Source: CAZJGG01 sp964545475 (GTDB taxonomy: Bacteria; Bacillota; Clostridia; Lachnospirales; JAISER01). From it: DNA of 42,203 nt. The translations under genes and the position numbers were made by a program. The notes below the pieces were generated by a model. The model worked only from the letters and a program-made list of their open reading frames with translations. It did not search any database and was not told the DNA's origin. The stretch covers positions 1-42,203 of the forward strand of contig CAZJGG010000024.1 of assembly GCA_964545475.1 (NCBI GenBank), read 5' to 3'. Positions 42,185-42,203 of this stretch are shown in pieces (the stretch's first letter is position 1; each line of letters opens with the position of its first letter).

Positions 42185-42203
42185 CAATAAATATATGATA
42201 TTG

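Noticed and set aside
42045..42203. T-box riboswitch before valS
   Set aside because: The T-box consensus (AGGGTGG…CCGCG on the minus strand) is not present in the available 160 bases; only a repeat copy is seen.

Overview
The window looks like chromosome from a low-GC, anaerobic, Gram-positive bacterium of the class Clostridia. Supporting signs are AT-rich DNA, strong AGGAGG-type ribosome-binding sites with many TTG and GTG starts, a reverse rubrerythrin, a phosphate butyryltransferase-family enzyme, a spore-photoproduct-lyase-like radical SAM protein, a Firmicutes-type 6S RNA, and the order polA-coaE-lytic transglycosylase. No rRNA, tRNA, CRISPR array, integrase or intact insertion sequence was seen.

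Layout. 1-4050 is accessory: a Y-family DNA polymerase, a degraded fragment of a rubrerythrin 3' end, a three-gene minus-strand operon of unknown function ending in a PIN-like protein, and a 162-bp multi-hairpin repeat. 4159-11272 (minus) reads as one regulatory unit: secreted beta-propeller protein, radical SAM fusion protein, ECF sigma factor, membrane anti-sigma factor with a DUF4349-type domain, DUF4349-type lipoprotein, and then reverse rubrerythrin with its own promoter. The first gene is preceded by GGAAC-N16-CGTT, an ECF-type promoter, which suggests the sigma factor controls its own operon. 11409-14799 (plus) holds ptb, a DegV protein, a nucleoid-associated protein and lspA.

14853-15045 is 6S RNA. 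rpsB with a structured leader and tsf follow, then polA-coaE-transglycosylase-solute-binding lipoprotein in a tight plus-strand cluster that ends at stacked hairpins. On the minus strand come glycerol dehydrogenase with a palindromic operator, two cyclic-di-GMP genes (GGDEF-EAL-V4R and GGDEF), a five-gene set of small hydrolases and a GNAT transferase, and a signalling operon (48-aa protein, zinc-ribbon TPR membrane protein, 143-aa protein, 1588-aa hybrid kinase, HD-GYP response regulator). valS closes the window.

How the parts fit together. Three proteins could turn over cyclic di-GMP: one synthase, one EAL protein with a degenerate GGDEF, and one HD-GYP response regulator beside a hybrid kinase with two extracytoplasmic binding modules. 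The most interesting unexplained items are the ECF operon with its radical SAM fusion, the three-gene PIN-like operon bounded by rubrerythrin 3'-end sequence, the multi-hairpin repeat found in three states of decay (one in the valS leader), and the V4R-tailed GGDEF-EAL protein. Family names come from reading motifs by eye; no database search was run.
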